Assembly (NCBI GenBank): GCA_032164245.1
Contig: JAVMKO010000002.1
Span: 175,900,920-175,964,919, forward strand
DNA: 64,000 nt
Direction: 5' to 3'
Source: Sternotherus odoratus
Lineage: Eukaryota; Chordata; Testudines; Kinosternidae
Of the stretch, positions 33,881-45,000 are shown in pieces (the stretch's first letter is position 1; every line of letters starts with the position of its first letter). The position numbers and the translations under genes were made by a program. A model generated the notes under the pieces. It worked only from the letters and a program-made list of their open reading frames with translations. It made no database searches and was not told where the DNA came from.

Positions 33881-34474
33881 AGCTTTATTGAATCTCAAAA
33901 CAGGATGATATTCTGTAAGCAAATAAAACCAATCCTGGTTCCATTGAAATCCCTGGGTATGTTGCCAATTCATCCATTGCCATTTTTTTCTTCTGTAATA
34001 TCTCACCCTTATATATCAGCAGCTGGAATGATATATCTGTCATCTTTCTCTCTCTTTTATTTCACACCATGCAGTTATTTGAGACCATACAAACTAACAC
34101 ATAGTCCTATAATAATTTATACAAATGCACAAGAAAATCAAAAATCAAAAATCTAAGACTATTTAAAAACTGAGGTGTAAATCCTCTGCCCTTCACCCTC
34201 GTCTGGGTAATTTAGTTGGGGGTGTTGGGGAAATTGCATGGGGCAAAGTGGGTGGGAAATCCTCCTTCCTGTGCTTCAGAATAAGAGCAGAAAAACTTGA
34301 ACTCTGGCCCAATCACTCTGCAGAGAATTGGACCAGATCAGGCCTTAAGTTCCCATAGAGTATTTTCTGGAGTCCTCTAGGCCCTCCCCCAACACGCTAT
34401 AAACTCCAGGATGATTGAAAATATTTACCAGAGCTCCGCTCCAGACAGTTCTGGCTGAATTTGAGCCCTGAACC

Positions 34475-34956
34475 CAGGGCCGGTGACAGAAATTTGGGGG
34501 CCCCCTACTCTGATCATTTGGAGGCCCCCCCAGCCCAGCAGCCCCCCCCCCAGCTGACAGCGGCTGGCGGCAGTGCGGGGTCCTGCAGGAGCGCGAGCCC
34601 GGGAGCGGCGCGAGCCGCCCTTGCTGCTCCCCCTCCCCCCGCCCCCCGTGCACGCCCTTTCTCCCCCGGACCCGGCGGGGGAAGACCTACTGTGCTGTGG
34701 AGCCTCCCCGCCCTCACCCTCTTTGCAGGCAGGCGGTGGTGCCGCTGCTCACTACTCCTGCTGGGGACACGCGCGCTCGTCCGCTCCGGAGGAGAGCCGC
34801 GCTGCCTCCCCGCCCCTTCCCCGCTCTCCAGGCCCGGTGACAAGGGGGGATGACTACGGGTACTGCTGTGTACCGGGCCCCGGACTTAAGGGGGCCCCCC
34901 TAAAGTCCGGGGCCCAGTACAGCTGTACCCGTAGTACCCCCCTGTCGCCGGCCCTG
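34475..34956. mobile_element. Non-autonomous hAT element with subterminal palindrome
   Basis: Ends CAGGGCCGGTGACAG (34475) and CTGTCGCCGGCCCTG (to 34956) are inverted repeats. They are flanked by perfect 8-bp target duplications CCTGAACC (34467-34474 and 34957-34964), the hAT signature. The right end is itself a near-perfect palindrome with arms of about 50 bp (34834-34887 and 34903-34951). GC-rich throughout, without any transposase. Frames of 109-190 aa through it are translations of GC-rich repeat DNA. Confidence 0.88.
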
Positions 34957-35440
34957 CCTGAACCATATGATCCGTGTAACAATAGATCCTCTGACCCACT
35001 CCACATGACCCTTATGCAGTGGACACAGACCTGGATCCCAAGGATTAGATCTCCTAGCAATTCCCTAGGGAATCCCCACTATAGGAGGCACCCTACACCA
35101 GAGCAAGATTTCCCTGCATGGGGGAATCTTCAGCTGCTGCCTTAGAACAGCTTTAAGAGCTGAGGCTCTGGATCTGTGTCTGCTGAGTGTGTGCACCCCC
35201 TGTGTAGCCTCCCGAGATGGGAACCCCCTCACCAAATCAGTTCCACTCCACCTAAGGCCATCTCATCCAGGGAGGCAGGAGGAAGAATTGTCCCCTCCCC
35301 AAATATTGAACATACGTAATTAGAGGTGCCATCAAATTCTCCAGGTGCAAGTTCAGAAAACAAAGCTTTTTGGCTTTGTTATCGAAGACGTTAAAGAGTT
35401 CTCCCTCTCCCACAAACATTCTGCACTTCTGGTACACAAC

Positions 35441-35563
35441 TAGGGTGACCAGATGTCCCAATTTTGTGGGACAGTCCCAACTTTTGGGTCTTTTTTTTAT
35501 CTAGGCTCCTATTATCCCCCACCCCCTGTCCCGATTTTTCACACTTGCTGTCTGGTCACCCTA
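35441..35563. mobile_element. Small hAT MITE
   Basis: Inverted ends TAGGGTGACCAGATG and, reverse-complemented at the right, TAGGGTGACCAGACA. Perfect 8-bp target duplications TACACAAC at 35433-35440 and 35564-35571. At 123 bp it is non-coding and must have been moved by another element's transposase. Confidence 0.88.
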
Positions 35564-35571
35564 TACACAAC

Positions 35572-38500
35572 TGAGAAGAGTCAGTTTTGTTTGCACAAAC
35601 AAAGTGGAAAGCGGAGTTCAGCAGAAAAACACTGATTATATACGTGGCAACTTATTCTGCATACCTTGCCTCTGCCCGACATGCCTTTTGCAGGCCCCAG
35701 CACCAAGTTAAAGTTAGCAGTACTATACACTAGCATTCAAAATTGTTTAGAATTTTTCTTTTGATTCATGCCGTTGCTGTATTTTGTACATCCTCCCGAC
35801 CACACTTAGCAGCTGTAACAACACTTGTGGTATTACCAGTAATTTGCAACTTATCAAACATGATTGAACCTTGTTCTTTTGTGTAAACGAAACAGAATTC
35901 TCTGGTTAGCTTTCTTTATACTTTGGAAATAGTGCAAAGGAAACCAAGGCTATATTTGCATGCCAGACAATGAAACATAACACAGAGTGTATACATGCCT
36001 TTGACATTGTAATTACTAGCTGTTGTTTAAATTCCATGTATGGTCACTGGTTTTGGCTGTGTTGAAATCAGCTGTATCAACATTTAATCAAAGTCTTATA
36101 GATTTTGGTTGTATATTTTTCTAATGTCAAAATGGAAATGCTGAGACTAAAAAATAAGTTCTTGGGGATGAAAATGCATGCCTGATCCCCTGCAAAAATA
36201 ATGAATATTTTGTAACATAACGAACAAAGCTCACTCTGAGGTTTTGTCCCTGATGAAAGAAATCAGAGCAGGCCATTTAAAATCTGAATTCTTTCTTTGG
36301 GGTTTCAGCAATTCTTCTGGAATTCATATTCAGAATTGAATTTTAATGTACTCTCATTTATCATGCTTAGGCTGACTACCTTTCCTTAGAAAATGAGTCC
36401 GCATAGAGAAAGAGAGTCTATGCAAGTGTTGCCTGGACTGAAACATAGCTGGGTCTTTGAGAAATTGTACCTTTCGTGCACAGTTGCACCCAGTAACTCA
36501 GACTGTCAGCTACAGACTGATTAGCTCATGTAGGTTATGAAGGAAACTGTATAAAACCATCACCTGCAATACAGAATATGCACAGACAGCATTTCTAAAT
36601 TTTTGGGAGGGAAACATATAGCAATGAAGCCCCTGAGACTATTCACTGTGGGTTCTATAATGCTTGGATCATGTATCAGTGAGAGGAACAAGGTCTGTAC
36701 TTAACAGAAACTGTTAAAATGATAGCTTTAAAAGTTACGTAGCAAAATATGCACTTCTAATAACCCCCTACTCTACAACCCTTATAGCCCAGCTCACTTT
36801 TATCCTTTGGAAAACATTTGAACAATATTAAACCCCAGATACTTTGCTAAATATGGTACTGCTAAATTTAGGGCTTCTTTGAACTGCTCCTCCTGCTAGC
36901 AAACACTCTTCTTAAAGATGTCTTGGCTGATCTTTTTATATTAGAAATATTCACTTCTGACTTCCCTGTTTTTGAGGGAGATCTCTTTGGAGGGCTGGAG
37001 AGCCAATGGGATTAGCACTACTCTAAGGCCTGAGTAGTTATGAAGAAAAGGATTTTTAGTCATTATTTGTTCTTTTTAATTACTATTATTATACGAATAC
37101 CTCAAGCTCCAGATGAACAACACTTCAACTGACAGTTGAGAGAGTGCACAATCTATTTACGAAGCCATTCAAGGAGTTTGCTAGCAACCACAGGGATAAG
37201 AGAGCTTAATAGTCATGATGTTTCTAAAGTTAAAAGTAAGTTGAGAACACCTCAGGAAAAAACCCAATAAAACTTATTTATGCTTCAGAAAGAAGCAAAA
37301 AAGGCACTTTCCCTCTCCTGTTAGGTTTCCTTTAAATAAAGAAATCTGACTGCAGTCTTCACAGTAAGTAACTTATCCTTTTGTTTTATTTTGTCCATCA
37401 CGCTCACTAAAAAAGGAAAAGCTTAATAATAGCTTCACTAACAAGATACTAGGAGAGAGCAACTTTTCTAACCAAAGTAGTTAACAGAATTGTTAATAAA
37501 AACCTTAATATTCAAACCATTATCACAATATTATAGGAGTGAGTGAGGATAATAAATAAATAAAATAAATAATAATACCTAGTTCATATATAGCTCTTGT
37601 CATATGTAGATCTCAGAGAAGGGGAGGCAATTACTATATAATACTGCAGTGAATGAAATAATACTTAGCTGGTGGCATTTGCAAGCCTCTTTAAAAGCAT
37701 CATGAAAATTCATTGAAACATCATTTATTTCTCAAATCCTCAAGCAATTTCTCTTGACATTTTTAGGTTTTTAGATCATTTGAAGCAAAACCCAGAAGCT
37801 TCCTAATTTGATTAATTTTGCTATAGACTCTTCTCCAAGGTTTCTGTCTTGGGGTTTCTTTTCGATAAACCATAGATCTGGGATGCACTTTTTTATTGCA
37901 TGGGAACATTTGTCAGTGAGCTCAAGGCTTGACTGTTGGCTGTCTCAGAAGGGAGGGGGAGAGAGTTCTATCAACATAAAAATATTTCTACAGAGTGCAT
38001 TTGATCAAATAATGACCAATAGCAATTTTCTACTGTGCATCTACTCATCAGTGATTGAAAAATAATGAGAGAAACTCTGGCACTTTTAATACAGCACTGC
38101 TTTTAGCAAAGAGTTTTTCCATAAAGATATGGATATGGAGGGCAAAATTCTACTCTTAGTTCTACATGTGCAAATGCAAAGTAAGTGTGTGATTCAAAGC
38201 CCAGTGAAGTCATCGGAAAATTTTCCATAGATTTTCCTGGACTTTGGATCAGGCTTTAAGATCATTGAAATCAATTGGGTCATTCTGGAGTCTGATTTCT
38301 ACCAGTTTCACTGAGAACAGAGTTTGACCCTATAATAGGTAGGGGAAGCATATGAAAGCCAGTGAAATCACTTTCAAGATACTTCCTTTGGAGAGAGACA
38401 AATCAATCAGGAGGCAAAAAGAATCTAAGTAAATCTAAGTAAAATAAGATTAATGTAGACATTTTTGTTACTCCTTTTATAAAATGTTATTATTAGGAGA

Positions 38501-39204
38501 ATGGCAGAAGCAGCAGTAACTGGTATAGTGATTTACAAAATGCTTTCCATTATAAACCCCTTATTATCTATGATCAAAATTTGCTGAACATTTGCCTTTT
38601 GGGCTGACTTTTTCTGTGCTTGATTTTTGAAAGTTTGATTAAAAATGATTTTGCCATTTTTGAGACCATAGAAGATGGGGAAAAGTGTGTCTCATTTTAG
38701 AAGCGTTCTTATGAAATTTTGCTGTTTCTCTTTCTAAACGGACCTATGGCTGAAATAGCTGATGTTTGTAGGTTGCAATTTGACTTGCAAATAGTCCTCC
38801 TAGTGAGGAGCAGTGCTTGGCCTTGCTACATGGCGGAACCTGGTTTTGAGTTGAGGAACCACATGTTGAGTGTTTGAATATTGCATACTGAGCGAGATGT
38901 CATCGGGAATAGATTTTCCTTCACTCATTAAGGGTCCAGTCCAGCACCCATTAAAGTAAATGGGTATCCTTCCATTGACTGCAGTGGGTATTGGATTCAG
39001 CTCTAATGGTCCACTTATATTTCCAAAAAGCACCCACGCAGCAAGTCTCAGAGTCTTGGTCACCTGACTTGGTTTTACGGGACTTGCACCATGGGGCTAA
39101 AACCAGCAGTATAGACTCTCCCTCTCATGCTGAAGCCAAGGTTTTGAGTCCCTTACAGCATCAGGTTTCAGAGTCAGGGCTCTAGCCCAAGCAGGAACAC
39201 CCAC
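35572..39204. other. AT-rich intergenic DNA
   Basis: No gene. A foldback motif with CCAGCACCCATTAAAGTAAA and ATTGACTGCAGTGGGTATTGG lies at 38940-38995. A decayed SINE-like piece near 37575-37640 (ATATAGCTCTTGTCATATGT, GTAGATCTCAGAG) is possible. Around 37080-37200 there is sequence that looks like it could be conserved non-coding DNA, but this cannot be tested here. Confidence 0.4.
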
Positions 39205-39210
39205 ACTACT

Positions 39211-39337
39211 TGCATCCCACGAAGTGGATATTAGCCCACGAAAGCTTATGCTTCAATACTTTAGTTAGTCTTTAAGGTGCCACAGGACTCTTTGTTACCT
39301 CTGCTATTCCAGACTAACACGGCTACCTCTCTGATTC
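39211..39337 (-). repeat. SINE-type repeat copy
   Basis: Reverse-complement copy of the repeat seen at 33534 and 54249: TGCATCCCACGAAGTGG tail, CACGAAAGCTTATGCTTCAA, AGTCTTTAAGGTGCCACAGG and ACACGGCTACCTCTCTGATT head. Clear target duplications were not found. Confidence 0.75.
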
Positions 39338-40620
39338 ACTATTTTTAGCTCTGTAGCATGAGCCCTGCAAGTTCGAGTGTGTATACCCAGCTCTGAAACT
39401 TGCTACCACATGGGTTTTGTTTTGTTTTTTTCAATGCAGATGTACCTTAAGTGTCCCCTAGAGGAACAACATGCTGCATATATGTTCAGCAGTGAACTAG
39501 CGTATTAAATTCTTCACATCACCACCCTCATTTAGCAGAAGTTTAAAACTTGCCATGTAAAGTTGTTTGATGGGCAAATCCAAAGCCATCCAAGGATTTC
39601 TTGCAGCTAAAGAACACTGCAGTGTTCTGATGAGCCAAGAGTAGGCCCAGGATTTGGGGTAAAGCCCCATTTCATGGGCCTTGGCTACGTGGCAGAGTGT
39701 GGGGGCAGATGGGGCTTCATGAGCAAGTAGGCGAGATTGTATCGTTGTCTAGTTAGCAAGCTATTGACAACTTAATTATCAAATATCTTTATTGCATAAA
39801 TGAAAATAAAGAACAACAAAATGTACAACAAAATGAGAAAAAATACAAAGGTCATTATGGTAGACTATAAAGGTTTACGTGTTTGCTATGTTCTGCACCT
39901 TGCATGATCAAGCTCTTACTGAGGCAAAGCTACACTGAAGCCAGGTATTCTGGGTTTTGTTCTGAAACAATGGGGTCCAATGTCATTATTTCTCGTGTGG
40001 AAGTGCAGACCGTTGTCTCAATCTGCTTCTCTGAAAGTTTTCTCTCACTCTCACAAACTTCTCCTTAATGTTGACAACCTCATTGTTCCAAAGGAACATA
40101 GCCGTTGTGGAAAGTCATTTTCTCAGATGAAGCGGGGGTTCTGTCACATAGATAAGGCCAATCCCATACTGGGCTCTGAATATGAGAACAAAAATCTTGA
40201 TCTGGACTCTGTATTCAGGTCACAGAATGGAGCATTGGAGTAATGCATTAATGACAATCTCTGTTACTAAGCAGTTGGGCAACTGAGTTTTGTCCCAGCT
40301 GGAGCTTTTTCAGGGTTGCAACATTACTAGATACATTGAGCTGCAGTAACCAGTTTAAAGGTCATGAATGCATAACTCACTCTAGTCAGGCCTGTGTTCA
40401 TTAAGATATGGTGAAATTTTCTGACCAGTTGTAGATGGAAGTGGGGCTGGGGAGTTGTTGCCAAAGCTATTTGGGTGTCCCATAACAGTGACGTGTCCTA
40501 AAGGACATCAAGGCTGCAAACATACCTAACTGTTTAAGGACAGATATCATCAACAGGGGGGATGTTTTAGAGAAGGAAGATTCTTCAAAGCACTTTGTTC
40601 TTCTTTCCATCATCAGCTTA

Positions 40621-40885
40621 GGCTATGTCTACACTGTACCACAGTGAGGACTGCTGGGATGTGAATTGCAGCCCTCCCCAAAGTGTTATGATCAAAGTGC
40701 CCCATGTGGATGCTGCTGGTGCAAACTAAAAGAGACCTGCTTCATACTAATGTAACCCTGTTGGAAAGAGATATTAATGCAAACTAGGTACCTTTTAGTT
40801 CATACCAGCATCATCCACATGGGGCAGTTAGATTTGTGATTCACACTCCCCATAGTCAGCACTGTGGTGTAGCATAGACAAGCCC
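40621..40885. mobile_element. Foldback MITE, Harbinger-like ends
   Basis: Left end GGCTATGTCTACACTGTACC and right end (reverse-complemented) GGGCTTGTCTATGCTACACC are inverted repeats, flanked by TTA and TTG, consistent with a 3-bp duplication. The interior is also an imperfect palindrome (CCCCATGTGGATGCTGCTGG matches the inverse of CCAGCATCATCCACATGGGG), so nearly the whole 265 bp can fold back. It has no coding capacity. Confidence 0.65.
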
Positions 40886-43800
40886 TTGGACTCATCTGTA
40901 TTCATCTTTAATCAGAGATGACTGTACTTCCAGGTGCTAATTTCAGCTAAGCCTTTCATTTGAGGCTGCTCTTTACATTTGACATAAAGGAGATCAGAAC
41001 TGGGATTTGTCTAGGTACTGCTGACACTTCAGCCTGTGTTAGCTCATCAGCTCTCCCAACTGATGAATATACATGTGAATAATGTGGAGGAGCTGTGTGA
41101 AACTCTGCAGGTGAGGCCTTTGGAGGTGGTCGAACTGGCAAAAGTAACCCTGAAAGCCTGAGTAGGGAAACAGGATATACAGTGCTGGTTCCCAGTCAGT
41201 TCAGTTAAACGTACCCAGGATAATCTCTAATTGATGAACAATTCAGAGAAGAGCTGCTGTGAGCAGAATATACATTACATATCTATGATAGTAGCCATCC
41301 ATCATTCTACATCATTGATTAAGTAACTGTTAAAAGAACTACACCACAAGCTTCTGTAGAATTAAATGCTAAATAATTTGCACACAGCGATACCTCCTAT
41401 TGTCTTTTCATTCCAGTCAAAATGGTCTCATCTCTACCAGAATTCCCTATTGTCCCCTAGTATTGAAGAGAAGTGTTCAGAAATAAGAGACCCAGAAGGC
41501 TTGACTCCTCTTACAGTAGTGTAACCAGGAGTAACTCCAGTGAGGTCAGTGTAAATAGCCAGTGTAAATGAGAGTAGAACCAGGTCTTCACAATCAGAAG
41601 GGAAGGTGAGTGTAGTGCATCTGGCCCAAGCACTGTGTGGAAAACAATATTATCATCTCTGCCAGTGACCATAGGAAGTTCTATTTCTCTGCAACATTTG
41701 TGAATGATCCACTGAAAAATCCAGCTGTGGCAAGTACATGTATATCACATATACACAGCTGTGTATGAAACACGGCTTATCCTTCAGTAGAGTTGAATGA
41801 TAGGACAATCCATCAGAGTGAAAGTACTTGTAAAATAATAAACCATTTTTTCTTTATTTTGCTGCCTTTATTAATTTATTTTCCCCCCAATTCCCTGTTG
41901 ACATCAATTAAGGCTCAGGAGCCTGCCAAACTTGAAGATTTTTTTTCTTTATATAAAGAAGCTTGCTGATGAGGCAGCTTTTCCCAAACTTGCCCTGCTC
42001 TGCTGTAATTTTAGTTCTGTCTTACAGCAAAACAAAATGGTTGACATGAAAGAACAATCAATCATAACTACTCTTTGGGATGTATAAATATGTACATTCC
42101 TGGTCTCTTGAACAGTGTTAAGCAGCTGTGGTTAATATTTAAACTGCAAATATGTTAAATATATTTTACATTTTGCAGCATTTGCAATTCTAGGCATTAA
42201 TGAACTTTGCAGGTGTTCAAGTTCGTTGCTAATACTGGAGCTTTTTACAAAGATTGTTAGTGATATTTAAATCAAATTCTGGAACCCAGGCAAATTAGAT
42301 ACGTTAAAAAAAAGTCAGAAATAAATAACATGTCTTGATTAGTGGGATGAGTTATGCAGTAACTGGAATTCTGCTGAGTAGGAAAAAATGAGAGCACTTT
42401 AAGATTATAAAAGGTCTGCAACTTCATTTTAAGTGTGATACCAGATTCAACCACTTCATCTGCCTTCCTGTTTCCCTTTCACATAAACACAATTTTCTCT
42501 AAAAACAAATCCCTGAATGTGTGTTTCTCATCAAGCTGCATCATAGTATTAATGTTGATCTCTAATATTTGGCTTCTGCAAGCTGTCTGCAGTGGAAAAC
42601 TCATACAGTGAAATCTTGGCCCCACTGAAGTCACTGGGAATTTTGCCATTGACTTAAGTTAGGGTAGGATTTCATCCACAACCAACATTATCCCCTGTAA
42701 TTATTAAAATTAATAAAACAATCTTACCTTTCTATTGTCTTTCACACAAAAAACCCCAAAACATGAGGGCCCCAATTAAGTAAAGAATTTAAGCCCATAC
42801 TTAACTATAGCATGTGCTTTCATGTTTTATTGAACAGGTGACTCTAAGTAATGCGTAAATTGTAAAGGGAGAATTTCAAACATCTTTGAAATGCAGCCGT
42901 TTCTGGTGTGGAGCTTTACAGCAGTTTTCCATTTTCCAGCCACTGCCCACAACAGATTAGGAAAGGAAATAAAGGAAAATGTATTTACCAATTCAAACAA
43001 CAGGGACCATTTTGATAGGCAGGAATTTGAGTCTGAGTAAGAAGTGATGCTAATGTCATGCCGTTCAGAGCAGGGATGATTTTGTGGGTAAGGCACTGAA
43101 CTGAAATCTGCGTACAATTTCGCCTTGAACGTAGAATTCCTTAAGCAAATTATTTAATCTATGCTTTGGAAGTCCCACATCTGTAATATGGGAGAAACAA
43201 TGTTTCTCCTTAACTTTGCCTGTCTTGTCTATTTAGAATGTAAGACCATCAGGACAATGGCATTAGCCCCCATGTTGTAGTATTTAACTGACTTTAAGGA
43301 ATAGATTCTTTATTTTACGTCAGTGTAAAGATTTAATCTTTCCATTGAGAGGAAAGGTTATTGCATAAAGTGATCTGTATTGTATAAAGCATTCCTAAAC
43401 ACCCAACCTTCTTCAAGGCAGGTTTCACACATCCCTTTCTAGGATGTGAAGGGTAAAAAATGTGAATATTTGTTGTTTATTTCATTAGGCATAATTCATA
43501 TGATGTGTTTATATGCAGAATCTCAACCAGACTGAAGCAAAACCGTATGCAATTGCAAAAGCGACAGAGTCTTGTAGCACTTTATAGACTAATAGATTTT
43601 AACCAAATTGCAATTGGTTTATTATAAATCATATATGATGTACCAACTAATAAACACTTAAATGATCCAAAAAAATCTCTTCCTATTTGACTGTGCAATG
43701 CCTAGCACAGTGGATTCATAGGATCTTTGTTGGGGCCTTTTAGGCAGTACTGAACTACTAATACTAAGAACTATAACATAAATCAGCACGGGATTTTTAT

Positions 43801-44911
43801 GATACCAAATGATTAGAACAATATTTTGTCTGTTTCAAAATGTCACCCCTACACGAGGATGGTGCGTACCACAACCCTCCTGGAACACAGGTTCATTCCT
43901 GACTCAGTAAGCAGTGCCACCTACTCAATAGCCATCTTCACTTTCTGCAGGATTTGGTTGATCTTCTGAGCTGTCCCATTCAAATTCTAATATGATCAGA
44001 CACCATTTAACATCGGACGTCTAGTGGATGTTAATTTTGGTTTTGCTATACCACTTCTAGGAAATGTTAGAGGACTGGCCAAATGGAAAAGCACCAAAGT
44101 CATGGAAATAAAAACCTTAAACAATCCAACATTGCAGGTATAATTTTTTACCCAGAATAGTCTTTATTTTTCTCTCTCTTGTAAATGACAGAATTTATTG
44201 CCAGATAAATTTGGAATCTACAGTTGCTGCTCTAAAGCCGGCGTTTGAGTGAATTTTTGTTTATGGTTTTCATAAGGTCATCTACTTGAACCAAAAGTTC
44301 AGAATCATACATTAGCCATGTGACTTGTTTAGTCAATCACTGCCCAGGATATTTTACACACATTTTAAAATTGTGTTTAAAACCTTGTCTTAGCAACCAT
44401 CTGGAGAATATTGAATTTCATAACTGGTAGGAATTATTCAATATCCTCCCACTCAAAGAAACAACAATTTCAAAGACTTCAAAGAGTGATATCCAAGTAT
44501 TTAATGTTGTTAAAACTGGAAATTGTGTAGAAATAACGTACTCTTTTTGATCTGCCTGAAAAATTATTTTGATGGACTACAGAAATATCTTCCCTCATTG
44601 TCAAATTTTGTGTATAACCAAAACCTTTCTTTCTCTTTCTCTGTATAGCTCTCATTGAATTATATATTTTGCCCTAACCCACAACCTGTCACTTTCTGAC
44701 TAAGGCTGTGGATATGAAGTTGATTCTGTTAATGGGAAAGCTTTTCCAGACGTGGTTAAAAATGATTCATTTTGTATTTTTACATTTTGGACCAATTTCT
44801 GACCACTCTTGTGCAGGTGCACATGGTTGTGATGACGATAGTGGAAGTAAGGAACTTTCCCCGCAACCCTCAAGACTCCTTCAAAGTGGGAAATGCAGAC
44901 TTGCTCTTCAT
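40886..44911. other. AT-rich intergenic DNA with short dispersed motifs
   Basis: No gene. Short repeat-like pieces at 41500-41595 (GTGTAACCAGGAGTAACTCC, AGTGTAAATGAGAGTAGAAC) and 42605-42665 (CCCCACTGAAGTCACTGGGA, CCATTGACTTAAG) belong to small dispersed foldback families. A fragment at 43560-43607 (GCGACAGAGTCTTGTAGCAC, TAGACTAATAGATTT) resembles the SINE-type repeat. Confidence 0.4.
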
Positions 44912-45000
44912 GGGGCCAAGATCATCAGATGGTATAAATTACTGCAGCTCCACTGAACTCAGTAGAGCTATATTGAATTACACCGACTGAGGTTCCGGCC
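44912..45000. repeat. Short palindromic dispersed repeat
   Basis: Near-palindromic: GGGGCCAAGATCATCAGATG at the left is the imperfect inverse of the right end CACCGACTGAGGTTCCGGCC, with GCAGCTCCACTGAACTCAGT in the middle. Related half- or whole copies lie near 28471, 29304, 47126 and 51960. No transposase or clear target duplication could be identified. Confidence 0.5.

Noticed and set aside
34461..35145. 130-190-aa frames in GC-rich DNA
   Set aside because: They lie in a non-autonomous hAT element with overlapping frames on both strands and no domain.
36900..37260. Possible conserved non-coding enhancer
   Set aside because: The sequence looks unlike the repeats, but conservation cannot be judged without another genome.
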